From QHCE01 sp041743105 (lineage in GTDB: Bacteria; Actinomycetota; Actinomycetes; Mycobacteriales; QHCE01), in the NCBI GenBank assembly GCA_041743105.1, contig JBGTNI010000072.1, forward strand, positions 20,972-84,971: a DNA stretch of 64,000 nt, written 5' to 3'. Below are positions 1 through 9,073 of this stretch, piece after piece. The translations under genes were made by a program, and so were the position numbers. The notes below the pieces were generated by a model, which saw only the letters and a list, made by a program, of their open reading frames with translations, made no database searches and was not told the DNA's origin. Position 1 is the stretch's first letter; the number at the start of each line of letters is the position of its first letter.

Positions 1-100
1 GGTGGCCCAGGGGCGTCGGACCTGCCGGATCGGAGGAGGGCACCAGGTAGACCCGTGGCTGAGCACCGCCCGTGCGCTCAGCCATTGCGTACTCAGTCAT
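1..100 (-). CDS. N-terminus of a divergent hypothetical protein (cut by window edge)
   Basis: A reading frame opens leftwards from an ATG at 100 and stays open to the window edge (33 codons; begins MTEYAMAERTGG). A GGGAG ribosome-binding site lies about seven bases upstream of the start. It is divergent from lexA and shares the intergenic region holding two LexA-type operators. In M. tuberculosis the divergent neighbour of lexA is the SOS-induced Rv2719c, so damage control of this gene is plausible. Too little protein is visible to assign a family. Confidence 0.5.
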   Translation of the reverse strand, partial: MTEYAMAERTGGAQPRVYLVPSSDPAGPTPLGH

Positions 101-141
101 AACACACTCCCGAGGGTCAAACTCTTAGCACATTCGTTCGA

Positions 142-157
142 TAGAACATCCGTACGA
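142..157. promoter_or_regulatory. LexA operator (SOS box) 1
   Basis: TAGAACATCCGTACGA matches the mycobacterial SOS consensus TCGAAC-N4-GTTCGA at 10 of 12 defined positions. It lies between lexA and the divergent gene starting at 100, so it could serve autoregulation of lexA and control of its neighbour. Confidence 0.75.
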
Positions 158-216
158 GGAGTAGACACCTTGGGTGTGACAAAATCCAGTCCGACCCGGC
201 GCGGCGGACGGATTTT

Positions 217-232
217 TCGTACATACGTTTGG
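217..232. promoter_or_regulatory. Possible second LexA operator
   Basis: TCGTACATACGTTTGG matches the SOS consensus at 9 of 12 defined positions. It lies about 105 bases upstream of the lexA GTG start, closer than the first box. It is weaker and needs binding or mutational evidence. Confidence 0.45.
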
Positions 233-337
233 TTCAATACCCTCACGGAGGTAGCCTGAGTGGGCCAATTGCCGCAATGAGGGTGGTACTAGCGCTGTCC
301 GTGCCGGCACCGCACGCCGCAACGAAAGGGGCCACAC

Positions 338-1081
338 GTGGCCAGAAAGACGAGCACGCCATCGGTGCGTCTGGTGGCAGAGCTCCCCGAGACGACAGCG
401 ATATCCGATAGGGCAGCGACGATCAGCCCGCGCCAAAAGCGCATTCTTAACGTGATTCGTGAGTCGGTGCGCAGCCGTGGCTATCCACCCAGCGTGCGAG
501 AGATAGGCGAGGCGGTCGGACTCACCTCGCCCTCCAGTGTCGCCTATCAGCTCACTGTGTTGCACAACAAGGGCTTGTTGCGTCGCGATCCACACCGCCC
601 CCGAGCAGTGGATGTACGACCGGATAACACCGTGCGACCCGAAACTACTGGCGATGACTCGGCACAGAGCACCGACGACGCTAGCAACGTCGTAACGTTG
701 CGGCCGCAGCCGCGCTACGTTCCTATGGTGGGTCGCATCGCAGCCGGTGGTCCCATCCTCGCCGAGCAAAACACCGAAGAGGTTTTTCCATTGCCTAAAG
801 AGCTGGTGGGCGATGGCGAGCTGTTCTCGGTGAAGGTGGTCGGAGATTCTATGATCGATGCCGCCATCTGCGATGGCGACTGGGTTGTCGTGCGCCAGCA
901 ACCCGATGCCAGCAACGGTGAGATCGTCGCCGCCATGATCGACGGCGAAGCCACTGTAAAAGTGTTCAGCCGCTCCAACGGTCACGCCTGGCTGTTGCCC
1001 CGAAATGCGGCCTACAAGCCAATCCCCGGGGATGACGCCACGGTGTTAGGTAAAGTGGTCAGCGTGCTACGGCGGCTGTAG
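338..1081 (+). CDS. lexA: LexA SOS repressor (autoproteolytic, S24)
   Basis: This encodes the SOS-response repressor, 247 residues. The N-terminal winged-helix DNA-binding domain spans roughly residues 30-95 (RQKRIL, GYPPSVREIGEAVGLTS). A linker leads into the S24 peptidase-like domain. The self-cleavage bond is Ala136-Gly137 in GRIAAGGPIL, and the catalytic dyad is Ser171 (VVGDSM) and Lys208 (ATVKVF). All essential residues are present, so it should cleave when RecA filaments form. The start is a GTG with a purine-rich GAAAGG upstream. Two LexA-like boxes precede it, indicating autoregulation. A perfect SOS box also lies upstream of recA in this window, so regulator and co-protease are both present. 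Confidence 0.97.
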   Translation: MARKTSTPSVRLVAELPETTAISDRAATISPRQKRILNVIRESVRSRGYPPSVREIGEAVGLTSPSSVAYQLTVLHNKGLLRRDPHRPRAVDVRPDNTVRPETTGDDSAQSTDDASNVVTLRPQPRYVPMVGRIAAGGPILAEQNTEEVFPLPKELVGDGELFSVKVVGDSMIDAAICDGDWVVVRQQPDASNGEIVAAMIDGEATVKVFSRSNGHAWLLPRNAAYKPIPGDDATVLGKVVSVLRRL

Positions 1082-1116
1082 ACCGCGCGTGTCACAGGTT
1101 GCCCCACACCATGCGT

Positions 1117-2661
1117 CTACTCAGTGGGATTACGCCCCCCATATACCGTGCCGCGTTTATTACCCGGCGTAGTTGGAGCACCCGCCGGCGGGCGGGCGGC
1201 ATTCGCCGAATCGCCGTAAACGGTGCCCTGGCCGGCCTTGCCCCGCGGTGCGGTCGGGGCGGTCGTCGGTGGAGCTGAAACCTGCGGCACCGAAGTCGAT
1301 GCGGCGAAGCTGGAGCCGTACGTGGTACCGCGCGACCCCATGCCCGCTGGCGGCACCGTCGCACCGGGACCTGCCGTAATCTGCCGAGGTACCGGACCTG
1401 GCGGATACAGCAACGGCGCCGGGCCGGGCGGAACGTACGGTCCGGAAACCCCGATAACGTCATCTTCTTCCGCTGGCTCGGCCGTGCTATCGGTGGTGGG
1501 CCGCCTGCGACGCCAGCGCAGTATGCCCAGGATGCCGGAGACAAGCAGCAGCCCGCCCAGCAGTGCAGTGGCGTAAATGCCGCTCATAAGGTTGGTGTGG
1601 TTCAGATCGGGTACGCCAAATCCCCAGCCGGAATCGTCATCGCTTTGGGAACCCTCACTAGAGTTAGCAGCCGCGCGCGCCGGCTTCCATTGCTGCAACG
1701 GCTGCCCTACACCCTCGGAAAGGGTGACGAATCCGGCGTTGTCCAATGTGTATCCGATGGATTCACCATGTGGCTCCCCCTGCAGCGGCGTGCGGGTCGG
1801 ATCGCCGGAAGTCAGAGCTTCGGCGATGGCTCTAGCAGTATTGTTGTCGTCGCCCAACTCCCATTCGTAGGCATCGGTATAGGTGCGCAGTGCCACGTGT
1901 TTACCGTCGGGCGCTACTGCTCCCCCGGTCACCAATACCCCTGCGGCCGGGCCTGCGTCGAGGGGACCTCCGGGCGTTCCCGCAGCGGCGATCGTGACGG
2001 TGCCTGCGGCACGAAGCGCTACCGGCGCGGTCGAGGGAGGCGCTAACGGCCGCGTGGCGACATACACTTTCGCGGTTCCTGAAGACTCTTTGGTAACGAT
2101 CACCGGAGTCTTGTCGAGGGGCATGAGCAACGCTTCCGCGTCGTGCGCCCCGTCGGGATAGGCCAAGCGATGGCGGGTAGCGGCACCGGTACCGGGGTTT
2201 ACCTCCCAGATCACGACGGTCTCGCGCTCCCGATCGTTATCGCCGATGTCGGCGATCCACAGTGTGCCGTCACCGGTGCGGGCAAGGTCTTCGGGATCGA
2301 ACGGATTCTGCGGCGAGGTCAAGATTCGAGAGATCGAGCATTCTCGATCCAGCAAAAACACGGTCACTTCGTCGCCGCCATCGTTCACGACGGCGTATCC
2401 GCTTGGGGTAGCGACCAGGCCACTGGCCTCAGCGAGCCGCGCATCGCTGTTCGTGCACAGCGTGGCCGCGCCCCCAGGGGCCGCCATCGCGGCCAGAGAC
2501 ATCGGCCCAAACCCCAGCAGGGCGCACAGTAGCGCCGCCGCGGTAAAGACGCGGGCAAGTAAGGATTGCAGCACAGACACGTGCTCCAGTGTGACAGAAT
2601 TGCCACGGAGTCGCCGTAGCTGCCGCAGAACCTTCACCGCTGACGCACTCGACGGCGACAC
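1117..2661 (-). CDS. Membrane-anchored secreted beta-propeller-like protein (Rv2721c-like)
   Basis: This 514-residue frame encodes a hydrophobic signal segment (about residues 31-60), then a long extracytoplasmic domain with propeller-like patterns (SGYAVVNDGGDEV, TLWIADIGDNDRE). One C-terminal transmembrane helix follows (ATALLGGLLLVSGILGIL), then an RWRRRR stop-transfer and a Pro/Ala/Gly-rich tail. Position next to lexA and this topology match M. tuberculosis Rv2721c, an Ala/Gly-rich transmembrane protein of unknown function. The N-terminus before the signal segment may be over-extended; GTG starts lie further in. Just upstream is a decayed partial duplicate of its own N-terminal domain. 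The role is unknown; an envelope function is inferred from topology only. Confidence 0.8.
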   Translation of the reverse strand: MSPSSASAVKVLRQLRRLRGNSVTLEHVSVLQSLLARVFTAAALLCALLGFGPMSLAAMAAPGGAATLCTNSDARLAEASGLVATPSGYAVVNDGGDEVTVFLLDRECSISRILTSPQNPFDPEDLARTGDGTLWIADIGDNDRERETVVIWEVNPGTGAATRHRLAYPDGAHDAEALLMPLDKTPVIVTKESSGTAKVYVATRPLAPPSTAPVALRAAGTVTIAAAGTPGGPLDAGPAAGVLVTGGAVAPDGKHVALRTYTDAYEWELGDDNNTARAIAEALTSGDPTRTPLQGEPHGESIGYTLDNAGFVTLSEGVGQPLQQWKPARAAANSSEGSQSDDDSGWGFGVPDLNHTNLMSGIYATALLGGLLLVSGILGILRWRRRRPTTDSTAEPAEEDDVIGVSGPYVPPGPAPLLYPPGPVPRQITAGPGATVPPAGMGSRGTTYGSSFAASTSVPQVSAPPTTAPTAPRGKAGQGTVYGDSANAARPPAGAPTTPGNKRGTVYGGRNPTE

Positions 2662-2685
2662 AGCAGCACCGATGACGCCGCTGGT

Positions 2686-2883
2686 TCATCGACCAAGCGG
2701 CGAGTCGTGATGTGAAGCCCCTGCCACACCATCGGAGCTTTTCGTGAAGACCACGGGTGTGCGGTGATTACCGCCACGGCCGTTGATGACGGCGTAGCCG
2801 TTTCCGGTCACGACGAGTCCGCTCATCCGGGCAGTTTGGCATAGCGCATGGTCATCGCATCGAGCAGCGTTCAGGTCGTGCAA
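2686..2883 (-). pseudogene. Fragment duplicating the N-terminal domain of the adjacent propeller protein
   Basis: The translation around 2720-2860 contains CQTARMSGLVVTGNGYAVIN, which resembles the neighbouring gene's CTNSDARLAEASGLVATPSG followed by YAVVNDGG. The frame has no signal peptide, is only about 65 residues long and runs into the hflX 3' end. It looks like a remnant of a tandem duplication of the Rv2721c-like gene. It could be a short diverged gene, but nothing supports expression. Confidence 0.55.
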
Positions 2884-4292
2884 GCCAGGGCATACAGCTG
2901 CGCGGCGAGTTCGGGCGAGACTCGTGCGCGCAGGTTCGTTCCACGCGAATCGTGGCGCACAGCGAGCACCTCGCCATCGCGATAGACGCGTGAGATAACG
3001 TCACCCCGGTCGAAAGGGACACAGACATCTACCTCCGTGGCCGGTCGCGGCAGCGCGGCGGCCAACGCCTGACGTAGCTGCTCGATTCCGTCGCCGGTCC
3101 GAGCGCAGACATACACCGCGTCTGGTAGGACGCACCGCAGCACGGTCAGTGCCTCCTTGTCGGCGGCATCGATCTTGTTGACCACGAGCAGTTCAGTGGT
3201 CTGCCCCGCGCCCGCTTCGGCAAGCACCGTGCGCACGGTAGCGAGCTGACTAGACGGATCGGGGTCGGAGCCGTCGATGACGTGCATGATCACGTCGGCG
3301 TCGGACACCTCTTCCAGTGTGGAGGCGAAGGCGTCCACCAGCTGATGCGGCAAATGCCGCACGAACCCGACAGTGTCGGTGAGGGTAAAACCACGACCAT
3401 CTGGTGTCTGTGCCCGACGCACGATCGGATCGAGGGTGGCAAACAGCGCGTCCTGGACTAACACATCGGCGGCCGTGAGCCGGTTGAGCAGGCTGGACTT
3501 GCCGGCGTTGGTATAACCGGCGATGGCCACCGCGGGCACCCAGGCACGCCGCCGGGACTGCCGCTGCGTGCCACGTACGGCAGCCATGGCCGCGATCTCC
3601 CGGCGCAACACCCCGATGCGGGCACGGATCCGCCGGCGATCGGTCTCGAGCTTGGTTTCACCGGAACCTTGTCGGGTACCGATACCACCACCGGTACGCG
3701 ACAAAGCCTGGCCCCAGCCGCGAAGCCGCGGTAGCAGATAACGAAGCTGCGCTAGTTCGACCTGCGCCTTCCCCGCGCGACTGCGGGCGTGCTGGGCGAA
3801 GATGTCGAGAATGACAGCCACCCGGTCGATGACCTTGACCTTGACGATGTCTTCAAGCTGGATGAGTTGGCCTGGGGAGAGCTCTCCGTCGCAGATCACG
3901 GTATCGGCGCCGGTGTCAGACACCGCATCTTTGAGTTCAGCGGCTTTACCGGAGCCGATATAGGTCGCTGGGTCTGGCTTGTCGCGACGCTGAATCAGCC
4001 CCTCCAGCACCTTCGCACCCGCGGTCTCTGCCAGCGCCGCCAACTCCACCAGCGAGCGCCGTGCCTGCGCTGGAGTGCCGCTGGTCCACACGCCTACCAG
4101 CACGACCCGTTCCAGCCGCAGTTGTCGGTACTCGACCTCGCTGACGTCTGCCAGTTCGGTGGAGATACCGGCAACGCGGCGCAGCGCATGCCGATCGGAG
4201 AGATCGGCATGGTCGTCGTGGGTCGCGTCGCCGTCTACCGGGCGGAAGGCAGCAGTTGCGGGGGTATCGTCTGTGTCCACGGTTATGGCCAT
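2871..4292 (-). CDS. hflX: GTPase HflX
   Basis: HflX is a translational GTPase of the Obg/HflX group that binds and splits stalled 50S/70S ribosomes under stress. The 473-residue protein has the glycine-rich N-terminal HflX domain (GTPAQARRSLVELAAL, TYIGSGKAAELK), a coiled segment, then the G domain. Visible motifs are the P-loop GYTNAGKSSLLN, DTVGFVRHLPH (G3) and NKID (G4). Length and motif order are normal. It is divergent from the malic enzyme gene across about 40 bases. hflX also occurs near lexA in M. tuberculosis (Rv2725c), although dapF and miaA are absent here. Confidence 0.95.
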   Translation of the reverse strand: MAITVDTDDTPATAAFRPVDGDATHDDHADLSDRHALRRVAGISTELADVSEVEYRQLRLERVVLVGVWTSGTPAQARRSLVELAALAETAGAKVLEGLIQRRDKPDPATYIGSGKAAELKDAVSDTGADTVICDGELSPGQLIQLEDIVKVKVIDRVAVILDIFAQHARSRAGKAQVELAQLRYLLPRLRGWGQALSRTGGGIGTRQGSGETKLETDRRRIRARIGVLRREIAAMAAVRGTQRQSRRRAWVPAVAIAGYTNAGKSSLLNRLTAADVLVQDALFATLDPIVRRAQTPDGRGFTLTDTVGFVRHLPHQLVDAFASTLEEVSDADVIMHVIDGSDPDPSSQLATVRTVLAEAGAGQTTELLVVNKIDAADKEALTVLRCVLPDAVYVCARTGDGIEQLRQALAAALPRPATEVDVCVPFDRGDVISRVYRDGEVLAVRHDSRGTNLRARVSPELAAQLYALACTT

Positions 4293-4334
4293 ACCCTTCT
4301 ATCGTATACGCCCTAGCCCGAAAGTAGGCAGACT

Positions 4335-5759
4335 ATGCCAGGCCGCATGCCCAGCGCGGGTTTCTCCATCACTGTCCGAGTCTCGGTCCCTGCCGAGCCC
4401 GCCGCGATCGGCAAGCTCACCACTGCGGTGGGTGCCGCCGGAGCTGTCGTCACGGCGCTGGATGTGGTCGATTCCGACCACATCCAGGTGGTCGTCGATC
4501 TCACGTGCGATACCGCAGACGGCGACCACGCCGAACGTGTCACAGCGATGCTCCACGACACCGACGGCGTGCAGGTCCGTAAAGTCAGTGACCGCACGTT
4601 CCTGCTGCATTTGGGCGGGAAGATAGAGGTGACGCCCAAGATCTCGCTGCGTAACCGCGATGAACTCTCCCGCGCCTACACCCCAGGGGTCGCACGGGTT
4701 TGCCAGGCCATCGCCGACAACCCCGACGATGCCCGCCGACTCACCATCAAGCGCAATACGGTCGCTGTGGTCAGCGATGGTTCGGCGGTGCTAGGTCTGG
4801 GTAACATCGGTCCAGCCGCGTCGCTGCCGGTGATGGAAGGCAAAGCGGCTCTGTTTAAGCGATTCGCCGGGGTAGACGCCTGGCCGGTAGTGCTCGATAC
4901 CCAGGACGTCGATGGCATAGTCGAGATCGTACGTGCTCTTGCACCGGCATATGGCGGCATCAACTTAGAAGACATCGCGGCGCCCCGTTGTTTCGAAATC
5001 GAGCATCGGCTCCGTGAAACGCTGGATATCCCGGTGTTCCACGACGACCAGCACGGAACAGCGATCGTGGTACTGGCAGCCCTCACCAATGCGCTGCGCG
5101 TTGTGGGCAAGAAACTCGGCGACGTCCGTGTGGTGCTCTCCGGCGCTGGTGCCGCCGGGACCGCGATCATCAAGTTGCTCATGGCTCAAGGTATCGGAGA
5201 CATCGTCGCGTGCGATCGGAATGGCGCGCTGTACGCGGGAATGCCGGGGCTGAACCCGGCCATGCGCACCCTCGCCCAGACCACGAATACCGCTGGCTAT
5301 CGGGGAAGTCTGGCGGGAGCGTTGCATGGGGCCGATGTCTTCATAGGCGTGAGCGCACCCAACCTGCTCACCGGGGACGACATCGCCATGATGGCAAGAG
5401 AGCCGGTGGTGTTCGCGTTGGCCAACCCCGATCCCGAGGTGGATCCGCGGGAAGCACGGCGGCACGCGGCAGTGGTCGCCACCGGACGCTCCGACGAACC
5501 CAATCAGATCAATAACGTGCTAGCTTTTCCGGGCGTATTCCGCGGGATGCTCGATGCCGGGGCACGCAGCTACTCCGACGAGATGGGGCTTGCAGCAGCT
5601 GGTGCTATCGCCGATGCGGTAGGGACCGGGAAACTCAACGCCAGCGTCATCGTGCCGAGCGTCTTCGACCCGCAGGTGGCGCCGGCTGTCGCTACAGCTG
5701 TCGCTACAGCTGCCCGGGCGTCGGGGCGGGCGGTGGAGAGAGATTCCGACCTCTCCTAG
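4335..5759 (+). CDS. NAD(P)-dependent malic enzyme with N-terminal ACT domain
   Basis: This enzyme oxidatively decarboxylates malate to pyruvate, linking the TCA cycle to the pyruvate node. Residues about 10-90 form an ACT-like regulatory domain (ITVRVSVPAEPAAIGKLTTA). The catalytic malic-enzyme domain follows: SRAYTPGVARVCQAI, VVSDGSAVLGLGNIGP, metal-binding FHDDQHGTAIV, and the Rossmann motif VVLSGAGAAGTAI. The 474-residue length fits the bacterial short form plus ACT domain. The ATG start lies in the short divergent region shared with hflX. Cofactor preference cannot be read reliably. Ligand control through the ACT domain is inferred from the family. Confidence 0.92.
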   Translation: MPGRMPSAGFSITVRVSVPAEPAAIGKLTTAVGAAGAVVTALDVVDSDHIQVVVDLTCDTADGDHAERVTAMLHDTDGVQVRKVSDRTFLLHLGGKIEVTPKISLRNRDELSRAYTPGVARVCQAIADNPDDARRLTIKRNTVAVVSDGSAVLGLGNIGPAASLPVMEGKAALFKRFAGVDAWPVVLDTQDVDGIVEIVRALAPAYGGINLEDIAAPRCFEIEHRLRETLDIPVFHDDQHGTAIVVLAALTNALRVVGKKLGDVRVVLSGAGAAGTAIIKLLMAQGIGDIVACDRNGALYAGMPGLNPAMRTLAQTTNTAGYRGSLAGALHGADVFIGVSAPNLLTGDDIAMMAREPVVFALANPDPEVDPREARRHAAVVATGRSDEPNQINNVLAFPGVFRGMLDAGARSYSDEMGLAAAGAIADAVGTGKLNASVIVPSVFDPQVAPAVATAVATAARASGRAVERDSDLS

Positions 5760-5897
5760 CCGCGGTGACAGCGGAGCACTGAGCCGTTACAACACGGTGC
5801 GGTTGATCAGCTGAAATACTTAGCTGCGACAATGCGGTGGATGTTTGGAGCGCCCCTTACCCCATCCACCGCGCAACCGCTACCAAGGACGCTTGCG

Positions 5898-6962
5898 ATG
5901 AGCCCGAACGGTGAGACGAGCAACCCCTACGGCCGCGTGGCTGACGATGGCACCGTGTACCTGGTGACACCGGACGGCGAACGAGCGGTCGGTTCATGGC
6001 AGGCAGGTTCGCCAAGCGAAGGTTTGGCGCACTACACCCGCCGTTACGATGACCTCGTCACCGACGTGGATCTGCTAGAGCGGCGGCTGCACAGCAAAGC
6101 CGCCGCTCCGCAGAAGACGTTGGAGTCGGCCCGCAAAATCCAGCAGTCGCTGCCCGAAGCGGCGGTTGTGGGCGACATCGCGGCGCTGGAGGTCCGTCTG
6201 GCAACTGTTATAGGCCAGGCTAAGGGCGCCGCGCTTGCCGCATCGGACGTTAAAAAGGCCGCGCGCCAGGCAGCGCTGGAGGCAAAAGAAGAACTGGTGG
6301 CCCGCGCTGAACAGCTAGCCGGCAGCACTGCGTGGAAACAGACCGGTGAGCAGTTCGCGCAGCTCCTTGCGCAGTGGAAGGCAGCACCCATCATCGACCG
6401 CACCGCCGACAAGGCGCTGTGGAAACGCTACGCGGCGGCGCGGGATGAGTTCAACAAGCGTCGTGGCGCCCACTTCTCAACCCTGGACACGACGCGAAAG
6501 GCAGCGCTGGCCCGCAAGGTTGAGTTGATCGACGCAGCCGAGCTATTGGCTGACTCCACGCAATGGCAGGCCACTGCGGGCAAGCTCAAGGAGCTCATGG
6601 CGGAATGGAAAGAGCTCCCCCGGCTAGCCAAGAGCGGTGAAGAACAGCTCTGGAACCGATTTCGAGCCGCGCAGGACCGTTTTTTCGCCCACCGATCCGC
6701 GGCATTTAGTCAGGCCGACTCCGAGCGCAAACGGCACCGCGAGCAGCAACACGCCCTGAGGGCGCAACAGAGCGAACACGACAAGGCCCACAATCCGCTG
6801 CTGGAATCGATGCGGCAGCAGGTTCATCGCACTGGGCAGCAGCTTGAGCGGGCACGCTCGACCGGCGATGCATCTGCCGTCGCAGAGTTTGAACAGGCGT
6901 TGCGGCACAAACAGCACATCTTGGCACTCGCCGAAGGAATCGGCTCTTCCAAGGCTGTATAG
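5898..6962 (+). CDS. DUF349 coiled-coil protein (Rv2731-like)
   Basis: This 354-residue, highly charged, mainly helical protein contains DUF349 repeats. Two clear units have the pattern W-(x)n-W-K-x-P-x-D-x-LW-x-RF/Y-x-A-x-F (AWKQTGEQFAQLLAQWKAAP, then ELMAEWKELPRLAKSGEEQL). I chose the ATG at 5898, preceded by AAGGAC, rather than the ATG at 5832 because conserved-looking sequence begins there (MSPNGETSNPYGRVADDGTVY). M. tuberculosis Rv2731 sits at the equivalent place near miaB and recA. Biochemical function is unknown; DUF349 proteins are thought to be coiled-coil scaffold or binding proteins. Confidence 0.88.
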   Translation: MSPNGETSNPYGRVADDGTVYLVTPDGERAVGSWQAGSPSEGLAHYTRRYDDLVTDVDLLERRLHSKAAAPQKTLESARKIQQSLPEAAVVGDIAALEVRLATVIGQAKGAALAASDVKKAARQAALEAKEELVARAEQLAGSTAWKQTGEQFAQLLAQWKAAPIIDRTADKALWKRYAAARDEFNKRRGAHFSTLDTTRKAALARKVELIDAAELLADSTQWQATAGKLKELMAEWKELPRLAKSGEEQLWNRFRAAQDRFFAHRSAAFSQADSERKRHREQQHALRAQQSEHDKAHNPLLESMRQQVHRTGQQLERARSTGDASAVAEFEQALRHKQHILALAEGIGSSKAV

Positions 6963-7042
6963 GTTCGAGAGTGGATAAGTTACTGTTCACTGGCCGGGAT
7001 GATCGGCAAGGGCCAAGGAACTACTGGGGAAGGACTCGAACC

Positions 7043-7321
7043 ATGAGCGTCATTATCGGGGCAATCATAGTCGGTACTATCTTAGGCGTCATAGGTCGGC
7101 TGCTCCTCAAAGGCAAGCAGGACATCCCCTGGTGGGCAACCATCGGTGCCGGTATCGTCGCTGCGTTCGTCGGCGGCGCGATCGCGAATTGGTTGGGAGT
7201 GGGCAGCACCGACGGTCCTGACTGGATCCAATACGCCATCCAGATCATCGTTGCCGTGATCGCCGTTTGGGCTGTTGCCTTGCTGATGGGCGGCTCGACC
7301 AGGAGGGGTTCGATCCGGTAA
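7043..7321 (+). CDS. GlsB/YeaQ/YmgE-family small membrane protein
   Basis: This 92-residue hydrophobic protein begins MSVIIGAIIVGTILGVIGRL and has about three membrane segments with glycine-rich packing (GAGIVAAFVGGAIANWLG). This is the pattern of the transglycosylase-associated/YeaQ family, small inner-membrane proteins often linked to stress. The start at 7043 is favoured by a GGGGAAGGA ribosome-binding site; an upstream in-frame ATG at 6971 lacks one. It follows the DUF349 gene and converges on miaB. No enzymatic residues are expected. Confidence 0.85.
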   Translation: MSVIIGAIIVGTILGVIGRLLLKGKQDIPWWATIGAGIVAAFVGGAIANWLGVGSTDGPDWIQYAIQIIVAVIAVWAVALLMGGSTRRGSIR

Positions 7322-7367
7322 GCGGCCACGTGAAGTAGCACGGCTAAGGGCTAGTGACTGAGCTGAT

Positions 7368-7433
7368 CGACGTCGTTTCCCTGAAACGTAGTAGCAAGGG
7401 AGCTTTTCCCGATGCTTTCGGGAAACGACGTCG
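7368..7433. terminator. Intergenic hairpins between convergent genes
   Basis: A 14-bp perfect stem (7368-7381 with 7420-7433) encloses a 38-base loop. Inside it, an 8-bp stem TTTCCCGA/TCGGGAAA (7405-7412 with 7418-7425) reuses part of the same 3' arm, so the two structures are mutually exclusive. The element ends five bases before the miaB stop and follows the YeaQ-family gene. Bidirectional termination is the likeliest role. Confidence 0.6.
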
Positions 7434-7437
7434 TGTC

Positions 7438-8970
7438 CTAGCAGCTTGCGCAGCCGGCGACGCTCATCGATGCCGGCTCCGGCTTGCCGACGCCTGGCAT
7501 TGGCAAATTCACCTGCGCCGAAGCGGGAGCTGACCAGGGTGTCTGACCGGCCTGCCATGCATCACCAGCTGGCGTCCGCCGATGGCTGACCAATGGCCCT
7601 TCGGCCAGCAGATAGTAGGGCGTGGCACGACTGACAGTCGCCAGGACCACGTCACCTGGGCGCACCTCGTCGGGATCGGCGCACACGTGCACTAAGCGAC
7701 CGTCGCGTGCTCGGCCGGACAATCGAGGCGTGCCGTGGGAAGCGTAAGCATCGTTTTTACGTCCCTGTCCGGCAGCGATGAGCACCTCGACCGTGGCTCC
7801 CACCAGCTGTTTGTTCTGTTCCCAGGAGATCTCTTCTTGTAACGCAACCAATCGTTCGTAACGTTGCTGGACTACCACCTTGGGAACCTGATCGGGCAGT
7901 GTCGCGGCAGGCGTTCCGGGTCGTGGTGAGTACTGGAACGTGAAGGCGCTCGCGAACTGTACTTGCCGAACAACGTCGAGAGTCTGCTCGAAGTCGGCTT
8001 CGGTTTCGCCAGGGAATCCGACGATGATGTCGGTCGTGATCGCGGCGTCGGGCATCTTCTGGCGCACCGCGTCTATGATGCCCAGGTATTTCCGCTGTCG
8101 GTACGAGCGGCGCATCGCTTTGAGTATGGTGTCCGAACCGGACTGTAACGGCATGTGCAGTTGGTGACAGATGGCTGGAGTGTCGGCCATAACGTCTATG
8201 ACGTCAGTGGTGAAATCGCGCGGGTGTGGGGAGGTGAAACGGAGCCGTTCCAGGCCGGGAATGCCGCCGCAGGAGCGCAGCAACGCCGCGAAGGCAGCAC
8301 GGTCACCCAGCTCCGATCCGTAGGCATTGACATTTTGACCCAGCAACGTCACTTCCAACACACCGTCGGCGGCGAGCGCCTCCACTTCGGCGAGGATGTC
8401 GTCGGGGCGCCGGTCTTTCTCCTTGCCGCGAAGTGTTGGAACGATACAGAACGTGCACGTGTTGTTGCATCCAACGGAGATCGAGACCCATGCGGAGGCG
8501 TGTGCGTCCCGGCGGGCAGGAAGTGTCGAGGGAAACGTCTCTAGCGCCTCGACGATCTCTACTTGTGCTTGCTGGTTGTGACGAGCCCGCTCCAGCAGCA
8601 CCGGCAACGCGCCGATGTTGTGTGTGCCAAACACGGCGTCGACCCATGGCGCGCGACGCACGATCTCGCCACGGTCTTTCTGCGCCAGGCATCCGCCGAC
8701 CGCAATCTGCATGTTGGGATGCTGCTTCTTCATCGGAACGAGCTGGCTCAGGTTGCCATAGAGTTTGTTGTCGGCGTTCTCTCGTACCGCACAGGTGTTG
8801 AACACCACCAGGTCGGGAATCTGCGTTGGCTCTGCCTGGTGGTAACCCACCGACTCCAACAGGCCGGCCAGACGCTGCGAGTCGTGCACGTTCATCTGAC
8901 AGCCGTAGGTCCGCACCTGATAGGTGCGGACCTGGTCGTTCGCTCTAGCGGCCGGAGACTCTGTACTCAT
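7438..8970 (-). CDS. miaB: tRNA-2-methylthio-N6-dimethylallyladenosine synthase MiaB
   Basis: MiaB is a radical-SAM methylthiotransferase acting on i6A37 of tRNAs that read UNN codons. The 510-residue protein has the N-terminal UPF0004 domain with its cluster cysteines (YGCQMNVHD, FNTCAVRE, VGGCLAQ). The radical-SAM motif CNNTCTFC follows, then a C-terminal TRAM-like region. The C-terminus ends in a short Cys-containing tail (AGCASC). Length is typical for actinobacteria. Location next to recX/recA matches M. tuberculosis Rv2733c. A divergent small gene starts about 100 bases upstream. Confidence 0.96.
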   Translation of the reverse strand: MSTESPAARANDQVRTYQVRTYGCQMNVHDSQRLAGLLESVGYHQAEPTQIPDLVVFNTCAVRENADNKLYGNLSQLVPMKKQHPNMQIAVGGCLAQKDRGEIVRRAPWVDAVFGTHNIGALPVLLERARHNQQAQVEIVEALETFPSTLPARRDAHASAWVSISVGCNNTCTFCIVPTLRGKEKDRRPDDILAEVEALAADGVLEVTLLGQNVNAYGSELGDRAAFAALLRSCGGIPGLERLRFTSPHPRDFTTDVIDVMADTPAICHQLHMPLQSGSDTILKAMRRSYRQRKYLGIIDAVRQKMPDAAITTDIIVGFPGETEADFEQTLDVVRQVQFASAFTFQYSPRPGTPAATLPDQVPKVVVQQRYERLVALQEEISWEQNKQLVGATVEVLIAAGQGRKNDAYASHGTPRLSGRARDGRLVHVCADPDEVRPGDVVLATVSRATPYYLLAEGPLVSHRRTPAGDAWQAGQTPWSAPASAQVNLPMPGVGKPEPASMSVAGCASC

Positions 8971-9073
8971 AGGGTGAGTGTAGTTTCCTATGGTCTCAAA
9001 CTGACTCGCGCCGCTCCCTACAGCAGTACGATGGCTGAGTCAGCGGTATCGGAACCGAAAGGTCTGTGTGAAC

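Noticed and set aside
137..148. GTTCGATAGAAC near the lexA operator
   Set aside because: It is palindromic but has the half-sites in the reverse order of the SOS consensus; the overlapping TAGAAC-N4-GTACGA fits better.
125..985. Long open frame antisense to lexA
   Set aside because: It lies opposite a clear LexA gene, has no recognisable domain, and such mirror frames are common in high-GC DNA.
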